DNA from: Gaertneriomyces semiglobifer
Lineage: Eukaryota; Chytridiomycota; Chytridiomycetes; Spizellomycetales; Spizellomycetaceae
Assembly: GCA_025558075.1 (NCBI GenBank)
Contig: JAHLKF010000021.1
Location: forward strand, 62,001 to 126,000
Direction of reading: 5' to 3'
DNA length: 64,000 nucleotides
How positions within the stretch are numbered: position 1 is the stretch's first letter; each line of letters starts with the position of its first letter. Positions 11,608 to 23,400 of the stretch are shown here, piece after piece. The notes beneath the pieces were generated by a model, which had not been told where the DNA came from, made no database searches, and saw only the letters and a program-made list of their open reading frames with translations. Made by a program: the position numbers and the translations under genes.

Positions 11608-13082
11608 GGTCGGACCCCTTCCCAAAGTAATGTACAGTCAAAGCGCTTCACGTAATGCTTCTCTCGGAGGGGGAAAGCTACACTTGTGTCGTTTTCTTCA
11701 AGAGAAGTAATTGCATGCCTTTGGGTTCCGGCTCCTTCAATTGCCCGCGAGTCAGTAGCAGAAGTGTGGTAGACACCCCATCCCGTTTGGACGTCAAATG
11801 TGTCACAATGAGATGAGGTGGACACAAAATGTTTGAGCATCAGTCTACGGTGTTGTTTCCACAAATAGCTCTGCGATGGCTTTCAGCCGGCTGAATCCCA
11901 AGACTGACCTGAGTACTTATAAACGGTGGTCATGAGCATTTGGTGAATGCCCAACCATACCGCGTACAATTTGTTAGTGATTAACTCACCCTGCTTATTG
12001 ATTCTCGAATGTGTCCACGCGCCTTAATACAGTCACATAAGCACCAGCGAAAGCGACGAGCTGACAAGTCTTGAATTGAAGGAATGGCAGCGGGTACTTC
12101 TGTGTAATCATTTCTGTGCAATTCATAGAGCACCTGTCCCCTATTCTGTCGATCGTGTCTGCATGCAGGCGGTCTCTGAATCTGAATTCCTAACTCACTG
12201 TTAAGCGGCCCGCATTCGCAAGGGTTCGCAAGGGGGCAGACGCCACCACATTTACATATACAGAGGCTTCTACTTACATTCACTACTAACTTACGCAGTA
12301 GCTCTTGTCGAGAAACATCTTGTCGGTATTAGCACTCGGTCTTGAATGTTACATTTAAAGCAGCCGCATATGTAAACCATAAGAAACCACGTGGATTCGG
12401 GAAGCCAAGGATCAGGACTATGACTATCTGAGTGACTGTGGGGCCGCAGCACACCCGCAACCCAACCCTGTCCCTAGCGGGAAATCGATACGAATTCAAC
12501 ACCCGACTCGGCCTAAACCCCATTTTGCTTAGGAGTCAGTCACACGCTGCATCAACGCTTAGGCCATAACGCAAACAACTCTATTGCGACGTATTCCCAC
12601 CAGACACCTCTGCAACATCATAGTCCCTGTAATTCAACAAGGGCAAGATAGTAGCCAGCAAGGCTCATAGTATCCTCTGTTGTTCCCGCCCGATACGGAG
12701 GGCCACAGCTACCACATCGCAATTTAGACGCTGAGAATATCATTGCAACGCCAGGTGCCGGCGGGACCATTTTGGACCAAGGCTGTCGGAATCCTGTGCG
12801 GTACGAACTCTCACAGGCTACAGCTTAGGGCTCAACCTGATAATCTCGATTCTAACCTGCTGCCATCTATTCTAGGCCCCCCTCCACAGAACATCCGAAC
12901 GAAAACAACCACATCACGAAACGGGGAGCACGCACACCACATACAGAACCCTTTACAATCACAACATTAGGCCAAGCATTTTACTCTCAAAAGCACCTGC
13001 AGACCCGATAGGAATCACCAGCACACACGTCGATTTCCTCACAGACACATTCGCGCACACACACAAACACACGCCGGGCATC
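11608..13082. other. Long divergent intergenic region
   Basis: Separates the membrane-protein start (minus) from the Yippee start (plus). I searched both strands for tRNA B-box sequence, exons with family resemblance and terminal repeats and saw none. A palindromic CCACGTGG E-box-like site occurs near 12389. The AC-rich stretch at 13030-13080 immediately precedes the Yippee ATG. Confidence 0.45.
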
Positions 13083-13756
13083 ATGGGCATCATCTTCAAA
13101 AGATACCTCGACGCGCCGACCCACATTGCTAGCAAGATTTTTGGATGCCATGAATGTCTTACCCATTTATCAACGTCCGAGGATATCCTTTCCAAGGTAT
13201 GAACATGGCCTGTCCCATCATGAACGTAGAAAACGCAGAACCGCGAACCCATGACGCCGCGCAGGAAACACAGGCGCGCGCGCATGCATGTATTACGTAA
13301 TACTGCGGAGTTGGCTGTGCCACTGGCGAAGGGCGCGACGCGTTTGCGACAGATCTCACCATGATTTTTGAATTTCCACAGGCGTTTCAAGGCCAGCACG
13401 GCAAAGCGTACTTGTTTAATACAGTGTAAGTAGACAACATTCTTCTGGATGTGGGGTAAGGAAACTGAATTGCTGGTGTGTGACGTTATAGTGTGAACAT
13501 AATTGAAGGCGTTGCCGAGGATCGACACATGACGACGGGATTGCACACGGTCAGGGATATTTACTGCGTTTCATGCCAGTCCGTTGTGGGATGGAAATAC
13601 GTAAGTGGCCGATTTATTCAAACGAGATGCTATGGAAGTCACTGGGGATTACTCATTTCTGGAACCAACTCGTAGGAACGAGCGTACGAAGATAGCCAGA
13701 AGTACAAGGAAGGAAAGTATATTCTCGAACGACAACTCTTGCGAGAAGTCGCATGA
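13083..13756 (+). CDS. Yippee-like zinc-binding protein
   Basis: Four exons, 13083..13196, 13382..13425, 13492..13600 and 13676..13756; 115 residues, against about 120 for animal YPEL proteins. All junctions are in phase. The signature C-X2-C-X52-C-X2-C is met exactly: CHEC near residue 23 and CVSC near 79, with 52 residues between. Other family landmarks are GKAYLFN, HTTGLH-like [32 protein letters not shown] and the closing YILER. Yippee proteins adopt the zinc fold shared with cereblon and MSRB; the animal paralogues associate with centrosomes and, as YPEL5, with the GID/CTLH ubiquitin ligase, so a regulatory role is likely here. Intron 1 is 185 nt and contains a GC-rich (CG)n stretch. Confidence 0.95.
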
Positions 13757-14285
13757 CTTCTCTCCCGGCGCGGGATGGTTCTTTTATACACCGGTAGGCT
13801 GCGGGTTAGGATGAGTCGGTTCTGATGTTTCCGTCGTTTCCGGCACGAAATGCTTACCTGTTGTTTGTTTACCTTCATCCGTACCTGTTGATCGTTGTGC
13901 CCGCGTCTTTACGCTTGCAGTGAAGCCATCTTCGCTGGATAGGTCACACCTTTAGATGTAGTTCTTAATTATTGGCGGCTGTTGTGTTGTGCATACCCAC
14001 GTTCTCTTTTTCATTCCATCACTCGCGGGAGCCTGATAATGCTTATGTCAAATGAGGCCTCTCGCTTATATAGACCTCGTTTTATGTCCATCCTCAATCA
14101 AAATTCAATTACAAATGTCCGCATCGCTCCGTTCTGACCACCTTTAGCAACGATGGAAAAGGATGAAATCGAAAAGGTATTGCAAAAGATAACTCGCCGG
14201 TTAAGTATCGTTATTGTGGCAGCATAAATAAATAACACATCTATCATATAATTGCCTGCTTCAGTCAAAGCTAGACCAGCAGCAC
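13757..14285. other. Convergent 3' flanks of Yippee and SET genes
   Basis: No gene seen. The SET stop overlaps a consensus-like GTGAGT, so a 3' terminal exon of that gene could in principle lie here (minus strand). Confidence 0.45.
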
Positions 14286-16037
14286 TCACGGATATTCCTT
14301 CTGGGTGTGTTCGCACACCGCCCGTTCTTCAATCCAGCACCAAATAGCATTCCTAATCCGTCTATCTGATTCTTCCAAAACTCCAGATTTCGCCTTGTTT
14401 TCAATTGCGGTCAACCGACTTTCCAGTCCTTTCCAACCACCATGTTCTTCTACTTCTTTCCCCATCTCATCAAGCTTGTGTTTCGAAATTTCTTTGAGTA
14501 CTTTGGATATTACTAGATCGGTTTTGGACGGTTTCACCAACTTCATTTGCCCCCGCACTTTGACTTTGCGTACTTTCGTCTGCACATTCCATTGCTTTTC
14601 CGCAAGCTTCTGTACGTATGGCAAAAATGACATTGGGTCGGACTGGTAACTCTCAAATGATTGATCGGATAGCGTCAGGATATGGAGGAGTGTGATGAGA
14701 TGAGGGGAAGGTGTACCTCCAGCAGTCAGCGCAAGGGGTGCCGGCTTCGCCTCTTCTTCTTCCGATGCTTCCGAGTGATCATCCTGGTGCATGTGATCAT
14801 CGTCATCATGTCCGTCATCCTCACCATGGCCGTCACCCTCACCTTCATCCTCGTCAATGTCCTCCTCCATCTCCTCATCAGAATCATCTGCGTTCAACAC
14901 ATCATCCACGCAAAACCTTCCCACCCCGTTCCAGAACATCCATCGTTCTTCATCCCCTCCCTGTCCCATGCTACTGGCGAGTTGTCTAAGTTCCTCTTCG
15001 TTGATGGAAACCTCTTCATGACCGCTTCCGCGTTCAACAAATCCATATCTCTTTAGCAAGGCCCGGGAAGAATCTGAGCCATACGTGTTGAATATCTCCC
15101 GACCAGCTTTTACGGGAGTAAAGGCAGTCATGGAAAGGATATCTGACGGCCGAATATCATCATCCTCGTCATCTTCATCACCCATGTCGTCTTCATCTCT
15201 AATCCATTCTTCCGGATCGTACAGCTCAGGTGGCTCGGGTGCGGCATCATCGGCATGAACGGCAACCTCGCCACCATTGCCTGACGATGTCTGATCCGAT
15301 TCTCCCATATCCGGTTCCTCCTCCCAGCACCAACACCCTTCACCCACCCCACAGAATTCACACACTGCCCCATCTGTCATAAAGTGCACGTTCTCCTTCC
15401 ACGAATGATTAAACAGGTCCGCCAAAGGAACCATTGCGTTTCCATGATAATCATCGATAGTAAATGCCCTAGAGCTCACCAACGAGACACACTCTTTAAA
15501 GTGCTCCAGGTTCATGCGTTCTCGAAGGTCTTTTCCGAAAACATCCTTATGATCATCCATCAACTTCACCACCGCTGCCCAATCGTCGTCAATCAGTCGT
15601 CTGTCATCCAAAACTTGCTTGCGTTGAGCAGCACTCAACCAAGCCAATTCCTCATCCGACCAGAAAAGCGTACACCCCTCTTCCCTCGGCGGGAGCGATT
15701 GGATATATCCCCAAAACACGCTCTTCTCGCCAAGGGCACGCTCATACAGGAGCGCAACTGCTACACAAAATGTGCTGGTGATGTGATACGGTAACAGTTC
15801 TATTAAGTCAGATATGGCGGTCGTGCGCGGGGAGAGTATCGCTTGCTTCGGAATTTGACAGAGCTCTTCATCCTCTGAGACGTTGCGTTTAGCGTATACC
15901 GCCATTGCGCCTTCGTGGTCAACCCGAATTTCCAATGCCGTCGCATCGAGTGTTACTCGGTGCTCTTCGAACCATTGTAGCAAAATCTGCAAGCGATGCA
16001 CGCCAAGAGCATGGGGAGATTTCGGGCCCAACATCAT
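14286..16037 (-). CDS. SET-domain lysine methyltransferase, RKM1/SETD3-type
   Basis: Single exon, 583 residues from the first in-frame ATG at 16037; frames extending further upstream use no ATG. The enzyme should transfer methyl groups from S-adenosylmethionine to lysine of non-histone substrates; relatives methylate ribosomal proteins or actin. N-terminal LLQWFEEH and the SET N-part GAMAVYAKRNVSEDEELCQIPKQ are visible, followed by the iSET helices, the signature SRAFTIDDY..GNAMVPLADLFNHS with the NH motif, and the post-insert NTYGSDSSRALLKRYGFV. Two acidic low-complexity inserts sit within and after the SET core (about residues 265-315 and 400-450). The C-terminal helical part (LISKVLKEISKHKLDEM region) matches the substrate-binding domain of this class. 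The stop TGA lies inside CCGTGAGT, which could also be a 5' splice site, so the C-terminus may be longer in some transcripts. Confidence 0.87.
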   Translation of the reverse strand: MMLGPKSPHALGVHRLQILLQWFEEHRVTLDATALEIRVDHEGAMAVYAKRNVSEDEELCQIPKQAILSPRTTAISDLIELLPYHITSTFCVAVALLYERALGEKSVFWGYIQSLPPREEGCTLFWSDEELAWLSAAQRKQVLDDRRLIDDDWAAVVKLMDDHKDVFGKDLRERMNLEHFKECVSLVSSRAFTIDDYHGNAMVPLADLFNHSWKENVHFMTDGAVCEFCGVGEGCWCWEEEPDMGESDQTSSGNGGEVAVHADDAAPEPPELYDPEEWIRDEDDMGDEDDEDDDIRPSDILSMTAFTPVKAGREIFNTYGSDSSRALLKRYGFVERGSGHEEVSINEEELRQLASSMGQGGDEERWMFWNGVGRFCVDDVLNADDSDEEMEEDIDEDEGEGDGHGEDDGHDDDDHMHQDDHSEASEEEEAKPAPLALTAGGTPSPHLITLLHILTLSDQSFESYQSDPMSFLPYVQKLAEKQWNVQTKVRKVKVRGQMKLVKPSKTDLVISKVLKEISKHKLDEMGKEVEEHGGWKGLESRLTAIENKAKSGVLEESDRRIRNAIWCWIEERAVCEHTQKEYP

Positions 16038-16185
16038 CGTCAACGCTGAGGGGAACCGACACTCTGTCGCCTGTCTCGCAAAAATCAATTCTGTGAAAGT
16101 GCTGGTCAAAAAGAATGCGCGCCAACACTTCACACTCCCAGGCCACGTGACACTAGACAAGAACGCCAAAGTGCAACGAGTCCGA

Positions 16186-16215
16186 ATTTAAGCCAAGACC
16201 ATTTAAGCCAAGACC
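16186..16215. repeat. Perfect 15-bp tandem duplication
   Basis: ATTTAAGCCAAGACC occurs twice back to back, about 150 bases upstream of the SET start codon. It could be a duplicated promoter element or simple slippage; nothing in the sequence decides. Confidence 0.85.
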
Positions 16216-16320
16216 AGATCAATAGGAAATAATATTCGGCAAGTGATAAATTATGTGCAGAGCAATATACAAGAACAATATGTGCATGAGTGAAAAAAAG
16301 AAAGGGCTGTAAAGAGCAGC

Positions 16321-19300
16321 TCATGGAACCCCCGCTTTGGAAAGCCCACTTCGTGAAGCGCCACCGCTACTTGAGGTAGCAGCTGGGGTGGGACTGCTCA
16401 GATAAGGATCCTTGGCACTGCAGATGGAAAACAGGAGGTCAAGAATTATGCATAAAATCAAAGAATGCAGCAAAGGAACACCTACAGAGTTAGAACGTCC
16501 GGCCTCCTGTCCTTGCGGTATTCCAGGCATTTTCGAATAAATTCCTTCGTCTCAGCCGAAACCACAGGCTTGGCGGGAAAGTTCAGCCTCTGCGCATCTC
16601 TGGTAATAGTGCTCTCCTCCAGGATGGTCTGCTGGCTCTTGTCATTACCAAAGGGCTTAGCACCGTAGAGAAGTTCGTAGAAGATGCATCCCAAGGACCA
16701 CACATCGACTTTTGACGAGATCTTGATCGGTTCGTGGCTACGTCGGCTGAAGACCTCTGGCGGTAAATACCAGTACGTTCCTGCTCCTTGGCTGGTGAGG
16801 TCAATGTCCTTTGCACCGATAATCCCAGTTCGAAATGTCGGTGCTTCGGCTTGCTCAACTATTTTGGACAACCCAAAGTCCGTGACCTTGACTTCGCCGC
16901 GGTGGTAAAGGATGTTCCCGGGCTTAAGATCATAGTGGATAATAGGCTTCTCCAGCTCATTCATATATCGGAGCGCACTGACCACCTGCATGATGATGCT
17001 TCGCGCCTCCTTTTCGGGTAACGTTTTCATCATCTGCAAATGACTTTCGAGATCCTTGCCTTCGCACACGTATTCCAGTACCGTACAGAAGCTCAAGTGA
17101 TCATACTCGAAAACGTCATATAATCTGACCACTCGCGGGTGCACTAAGGTCTTATGGATTCGGTATTCCCGTATGGAGTGCTTAATGTATGATTGCTTTC
17201 GCTCATCCGACCACTGCTCATTGAGCGAATGGATTTTACAGGCCACAGCTCTCATCTCAACGAGATCAAACGCTTTGTGAACTTCGCTGAATCCCCCTTT
17301 GCCAATAAGCTCTAGTAAGAGATATCGTCCATTCAGCACTGGATGCTTGTTGAATCGGGATTGGTCTTCATCACGTATTCTACGCCATTCTTTGATATGG
17401 ATGTCTCGCTCAGCGGTGAGTTTTTCTAATTGTTGTTGAACTTCGTTTTCTTCTTTTTTCAAAGTAGTAAGCCGTATCTTCGCTATCTCGTCCAACTCGT
17501 TGTATTCCGTCTGCGTTATATACTCGGCATAGTTGGACGATGAGTTACCACGCGTGAGAAGCGGCGTCCCATCCGGTTTCGTTATCCCATCTCCAGCATC
17601 ACCTCCTGGCTGAACTTTGCTCAGTTTTAATCGTTTCGCCAACGTTTTTCTTCGCTTCTCTAATTCCTCCCTCTCTTTGTTTATCTGTTGTAGCTGCTGC
17701 TGGCGTTCGGAAAATACATAGCCTTCCTGCCATCTCTCGTGGTAATCAATACCGTGACGCTCGAATATAACCGTACCCAAGCGCAACGAGTCCTCATTCA
17801 ATCGTTGTCTAGCAGCGCGTGCCTTCTGCTCTGCCTGTTGTCGCAGAGCGTCAGTCAGTACGGTGCGAGCGACATCCAGCTGCTTATTGAATTTCCCTTC
17901 TAAATTCGCTATCTGCTCTTGAGCGGTACTCCTCAACTGCTCCATGCGGTCATCAAAGATGGTGCGCTCTTTCTCTGCGTTCTCCAATCGAACAGCGAGC
18001 TCCTCACGATTCGTGTTCGCCTCGGCTAACTGCTTTCTCCACGTCTCGCATTCATCTTCTACACGTTTCAGTTTGGATCGGATGTTCTCCAATTCGGCTA
18101 TATGACGCTGCTTCGATATAAACACATCTCGGGGTACATCTTCACCCGGTTTAGACTGGTCATGTTCTCCGTTACCGGTATTGATTCTGTAGCCATGATG
18201 GTGTCCGGGTTTGGCAAAATACTCGTGAATCTTCTTGGTCGCAGGGGGTGTAGGACGAGATTGCGGGGAAAAGAGGGGATTATTGAAAGCAAAACTACTG
18301 ACATCATTGGAGTGATTGGAGTACTCGGCAGACGGTGAAGCGAAAGCACTACCGGCTTCACTATGACGCTGCCTCGGAGTTCGCATACCCATTGGTTCCT
18401 CAGTTGAAGTGGTCGAATGGTTTGAGGTGGTTTCCGGAAAATGTTTCTGTTGTTCGTTCGCCGTCAGACCAGTTGAAGTGCTGCCTTTGCGTTTCGCAGC
18501 CACCTGCAAGCGTTGAAACCGACCTTTCACCGATGATGGCGTTCGAATTTCCCGATCCAGATTGCCCCAAGAGATTATCTCCTCCCAATTATCGCCATGT
18601 AAAGCGTAGCCCCTTTGAATGACCTCGTCCTCCATTTCGGTGAAATGTGGTGACTTTTTCTTCTTCCTGGGTCCCCTACCGACGTCATTGCCATCCGCAT
18701 GATCCGCCAAAGGGACAGGACCATCGTAAGTACGTGAATACTCAAGTGCAGCTTCGTACGCACGAACAGGACCATTGTCCCCATCAACCAGAGCACGAAA
18801 AGCCTCACTGAAGCTGGGTTGGTGATTGTTACTGTCGCTATCACGTCTATTGAATGGAGGTGAGGTGGGTACAGTGGTGTCATTAGAAGTCTCCGATGGT
18901 TTAGGCGAGGGAATGCGAAATTCTTTGCGTGCCGGCTCATACGCATCAACGGTACCAGGTATAATAGATAGACGAGTCGGCGAGATGCGTGCCGGAGGTA
19001 TCAAATCCAAGCTAGTAGACTCTCGAAACGCACTTTCACCGCCCATGCTCTTCTCAACGTCCATCTTCGGTATCATATCTGGCGGAGGCGCCGAAGCCGA
19101 AACCCGTCCGCTGATGGAACCTGTAGGTGCTCGGAATGGCGCGGAGCTCTCGTAAGAAGACGAGCTGGGTGAACCAGGAATGCTATCCGCTCCACGCAGC
19201 CGAGCCTCCAACAACTGAATTTTGCGTATCTCCTTTGAAGCTATCAGCACATCTGTTAAGTCTGAATCCCCGATGATGAGATCGGGCGTGCCCGCACGCT

Positions 19301-19481
19301 CGCTATCTCCAGTTACTGTCCGCAATCGTTTCCCCAACGCGGGTCCACTCTCTGCCGGCTTCGTTCCAGTTCCGCATGCTGCCAAAGAAGCTTCTTCCTC
19401 GAGAGATGTACTTCGTTTCCGTTTGGCTGGGCTATGCGTTGAAACCCTTTCATCCGGTGACTCTTGAGTGTTTCCCAGCAT
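16321..19481 (-). CDS. Tousled-like Ser/Thr kinase with Myb/SANT-like domain
   Basis: Two exons, 19481..16486 and 16417..16321 (donor GTAGGT, phase 2); 1030 residues. Kinase domain about 713-1006: glycine loop GKGGFSEV, catalytic HYDLKPGNIL, DFG in VTDFGLSK, GAGTYWYLPPE and DVWSLG. HYDLKPGN and TYWYLPPE are diagnostic of Tousled-like kinases, and the exon 2 join gives RRPDVLTLAKDPYL, the family's end. Residues about 455-700 form the long coiled coil through which TLKs oligomerise. Residues about 270-335 (SPHFTEMEDEVIQRGY, DNWEEIIS, VKGRFQRLQ) look like a single Myb/SANT repeat with its tryptophan, after a basic RGPRKKKK. Known TLKs phosphorylate the histone chaperone Asf1 and act in chromatin assembly; the extra domain suggests direct chromatin contact (inference). 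The N-terminus carries a KRKR nuclear signal. Confidence 0.93.
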
Positions 19482-20444
19482 GGCCAGATGTCGGAATGCT
19501 GACCAGAGACAGGCGGTTGTGATCGACTCATATAAGAATAAACGCTAGAACTCTATCAGACAAATGGGACCGCATTACGATGAACGGCTCTACTATTGAC
19601 TATGTCCCGCTGAAAGAGAGCAGTGACCGAGCAACGTCGATCAGTGAAGTGTGAAGATGAGACTCGAGACGCCGGACGCTGTTCGGACACGGAACGCGCC
19701 TTTCGACACCTTTTGGCACACGACGAGTGCGAAAGTCTTGCAACCAGCGTCGTTTCTATCCATCAATCCTGTAAATTTACTAAGAATAAAGCAACATGCC
19801 GAAGGCAGAGTGGAACGGCAAAGGTTGGTTCACTGCACGCTGTAATAGCAATGCTGTCCACAGCTTATGAGTGTGGTCTAGTCATCGCTGAGACCGAGAA
19901 GTTTGAAACCGTGGAAGGTAACATATACGTGGGTAGTCTCTGCGACTAGAGAGCGGAAGTTCGTTCCTATTGCTTACTAGTGAAGATATGTCAGTTCCCG
20001 CCTCAGTCTGTGAAAACAGAGTATTTGAAGCCTAGTGACACCCACACTACATGTGGTTGGAAGGGCGGTACGCATTGAATACTCTGCATGGGCGTTTGCC
20101 TTCATATCGTCGCTTACTGCAAATGCGTTCTTGCAGTTGCAAGCTACTATACGATTGATGTGAACGGTGATCAGAACAAGGACGCGGCCTGGTTTTATCC
20201 TGAACCAAAGGCAGCTGCTGAAAACATTCGTAACTACGTCGCATTTTGGCGTGTACGTCAAAGCAGGGTTTGGTGGGCATCTTCATTCACTAACGTTACT
20301 GTCTTTAAGGGTGTCAAAGTCACGCCTTAGAATGCCTGCAAAAAGATCTATTCTAGGTATACGTGATAACATAAAATCATCGGATAAACAAATTGGTATA
20401 AAATGTGGGCTGGTGCTAATGAGCCCTTGTTCACTTGTCGATGC
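19482..20444. other. Intergenic region between the kinase and ankyrin genes
   Basis: Upstream of the kinase start and downstream of the ankyrin-protein stop, both on minus. Short open frames on both strands have no recognisable features. No RNA gene or repeat seen. Confidence 0.5.
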
Positions 20445-23400
20445 CTAGGATGTTTGCCACATGTTTGTCCACTTCAATATGAGACTCTTTACGCTGGGCA
20501 CTCTCGCGAATCTTTTCAATTTTTTCTCTTTTGGGGCCTTCTTCCTTTTGCCTGGACGAGGTGGAGATGCCGGCGGCAATGATACTTGTGAGCTCGAATC
20601 ACTGGACCTGCTCTTGGTGCTGCTTGAGCTCGATGTCATCAGTCGCAGATATCGGGAAAAGCCTCCGGGGCGCGAGGTGGCACACGTTGACTCGGTTGAG
20701 GTGGAACTTTCCGAGATACGACGACTTGCATTTGATTGTTGGTTATCCCACGTAAGCTCCGAATCTGAGTACGTGCACATAGGTTGTAGCGCAGCTGCGA
20801 CACTCTCCCTCGACGTGCCAAACTCAATTGTCGTACACGCCCCATCAAGGTAAACAGCTTTGTTTTTCGCAGTTGGTGGGCTATTGGTGGCAGAAGATGG
20901 GAGATGTGCGACGTTGGTTCGAGCAGCAGCCTCCTCAAATCCAGTAATACTGTTTCGCACTGATACTGCTTCAAAGCTGGCAGATAAAGGTCTTGCTCGA
21001 GCACCAGGCTTGCGTGGTGATGTTTGACTGACGGTACCGGTTCTAGCAACGAGTTTGCTGCTAGAGGCTTTGCCGGGGCTTTCTGTTAAAGGGGCGAGCA
21101 CCGTGTCATCGTTACTGGTTGCAATGGGGGCGATGCTTGACATGGACGACCGACGAACAATTGGGAACTTTCGCCGCGGGCTCATGTTTCCACCAGGAGA
21201 GACCGGTGATGGGGGGCAAGGGCTGTAAGGTGATGTTGGCGAGGCACGTGAAATCGGCAATGAAAGAGGCGTGCGTGTGCTCGTGCTAACTCGAGCAGCG
21301 CTGGCGACGAAAGATCGTCTCGATGTTGATGGTTTCGCGACTACTGTCATTGTGTTCGTACTGACAGGTATCGCTGAATTAGAGGTTTCTGACCGACTTT
21401 GTGCCAATGTTTCAGCAATGTCAGTGGGAACTTTTGCTGTTGGCGATTGAATCCGCGATGTAGCCGATGTGATGTCCTTGTGAATGTTTGCCGTTGACGG
21501 TTGTTTCTGCGGTGATGTTCGCCCTATACCTTCACTTGTTTCCCTTGTATCGTTACGCACGGTGGAGCTTGACGGCAAATTCTCTAGTGCATTTAACATC
21601 GAGTCAATTTGAGAACTTTCAGCATGGAGACTGGGAATGTTTGCTGCGCGAGGCAGTTGTTGGGACGTAGTAGGCGTTGTGTCTTGTATGATGTGTTTGC
21701 TTGTGTTCGTATCAGTGATCCCCGTTGGCGGATCCCTTTGAAGGATGGTCGGCCTAATATTGGTCGATAGAGGTTTGGTGGCGGCTTGGTCTTTTGGGAA
21801 ACCCGCTCCCATGTGGCTTCCGATCAATACTGGTATCTGTTTCCTCGGGGAAGACGGCATGCTATCAGATTCGCCTATCGTTGCTACGTGCTTCTTCGGT
21901 GATGCGGGAAGTGTGTCGGGTTTAGTTGTAGTCGCTGGTTGCTCGTTCAGGTTCACTATCTTCGTTGTCGGTGCCACATCTGCTAGCGGCAAGGTGGGCA
22001 CGTCTTTGTCGGTGATGTTTATAGAATGGTGCAGTGCTCTTGGAATGGACGTGCCATCTGTGCCTGACATGAGAGGTTGTCGTGTGCGAGTCGCTGCAAT
22101 GGTGTCCTTCTTGGGTACGTCCGCCGCACCTTGTTCATTCAAGGGTGGACTGACGACCTCCTTGACAGTCAAGTCTGACGGATGAGTTTGCGCCAATGTA
22201 GACCATCCTTCTGCGATTGACAATGCCACTTCTTGTTTCTCCATATCTGGTGATAACGTCGGTACCACTGTATCTTTATTTGCCATCCCTGGTGACCTTG
22301 ACGTCGGCTCCGCCTCCTCGTTAACCAGTGCATCGCCTTTTCGTTCGATGATGGGTGTTAACTCGTGATAATGGATAGTACCACCGCTTAGTTTCAGTGC
22401 CGCTGGTGCCACAGGTATCAGCGGACGTTCCGGCGCTGTTGGTAATATCCCCACTGCGGGAGTTGCAGGACGTTCAACCTTCTCAGTCGGATTCACCGCA
22501 GTCGGCAAGGCATCAGAAGCGCTGACGGATGTGTCTGCTACAGAGACTTTTGGGGGAACTATCTGTTGACTAGCCTTTGGGGTTTCATTGTCGTCCTCTT
22601 CGTCAGTTTCAGAGGTTTCTTCATCCGAGTCATGGTCGGTGCCGAAATGCTCAGCGGTATCATCTTGTGCTAATGATTGCGGGTATCGTATTGTCAACTC
22701 TGTACGTACAAGCACCAAAGTCACTTATTAAAAAGCACAGCAAGCATTGCAAGCGGTTAAACGAACCAGTTAGTATCTTCTCAAGTTCATCTCTCACATT
22801 TTCTAAAATAATCTCCTGCGGAGTCTCGCCATCGCTGTTGAGCGGCGTCCAATAGATGGGCCCATCCGGTGGGTAATAAAACAGTACGTCGTTCGGATTC
22901 TCGAGCTTTCCAATGCCTTGGGTTACATCTCTATCAGGAACAGTCCCACCGCGTCCAGTCCCTTGACACTTTCCCAGCATTTTGACGACTTCGACGTGAC
23001 CTTCAGCGCAGGCACAATGTAGAGGCGTCCACCCTTCATCGTCGTACGAATTTACAAGGGAATCAGTGTAAGAAAGTAGGAGATGGACAATGTCGACGTG
23101 ACCGTAAGTGCAAGCGAGATGTAGTGGCGTCATGGACTTTTGAGGGGTGAGAAAGTCGGCAATACTCGCACACGAAGACAACATTTTTGTGAGTGTATCC
23201 ATATACTCTGGAGAATACAGCGGACCCCAGCGGCAGATATCCAAAATTTCCGTTATTGGGTCAAACTTCACCGCCTTCCGCTTTTGAGACGACTGGTATT
23301 GGAGACTGGATGGCGTTACGGGTGACACTAGAGTGGCAGAGTTTGATAAATGTGTAATTGCTTCTTCGTTGGCGCAGGAAACCGTTTGAGAGGTGGCTGA

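Noticed and set aside
11608..13082. tRNA or transposon remnant in the long spacer
   Set aside because: No B-box GGTTCGA, cloverleaf, terminal repeat or transposase-like frame could be found by eye on either strand.
12959..13546. 195-codon open frame on minus over the Yippee gene
   Set aside because: Overlaps four in-phase exons of a protein with an exact C-X2-C-X52-C-X2-C signature; the antisense frame has no recognisable features.
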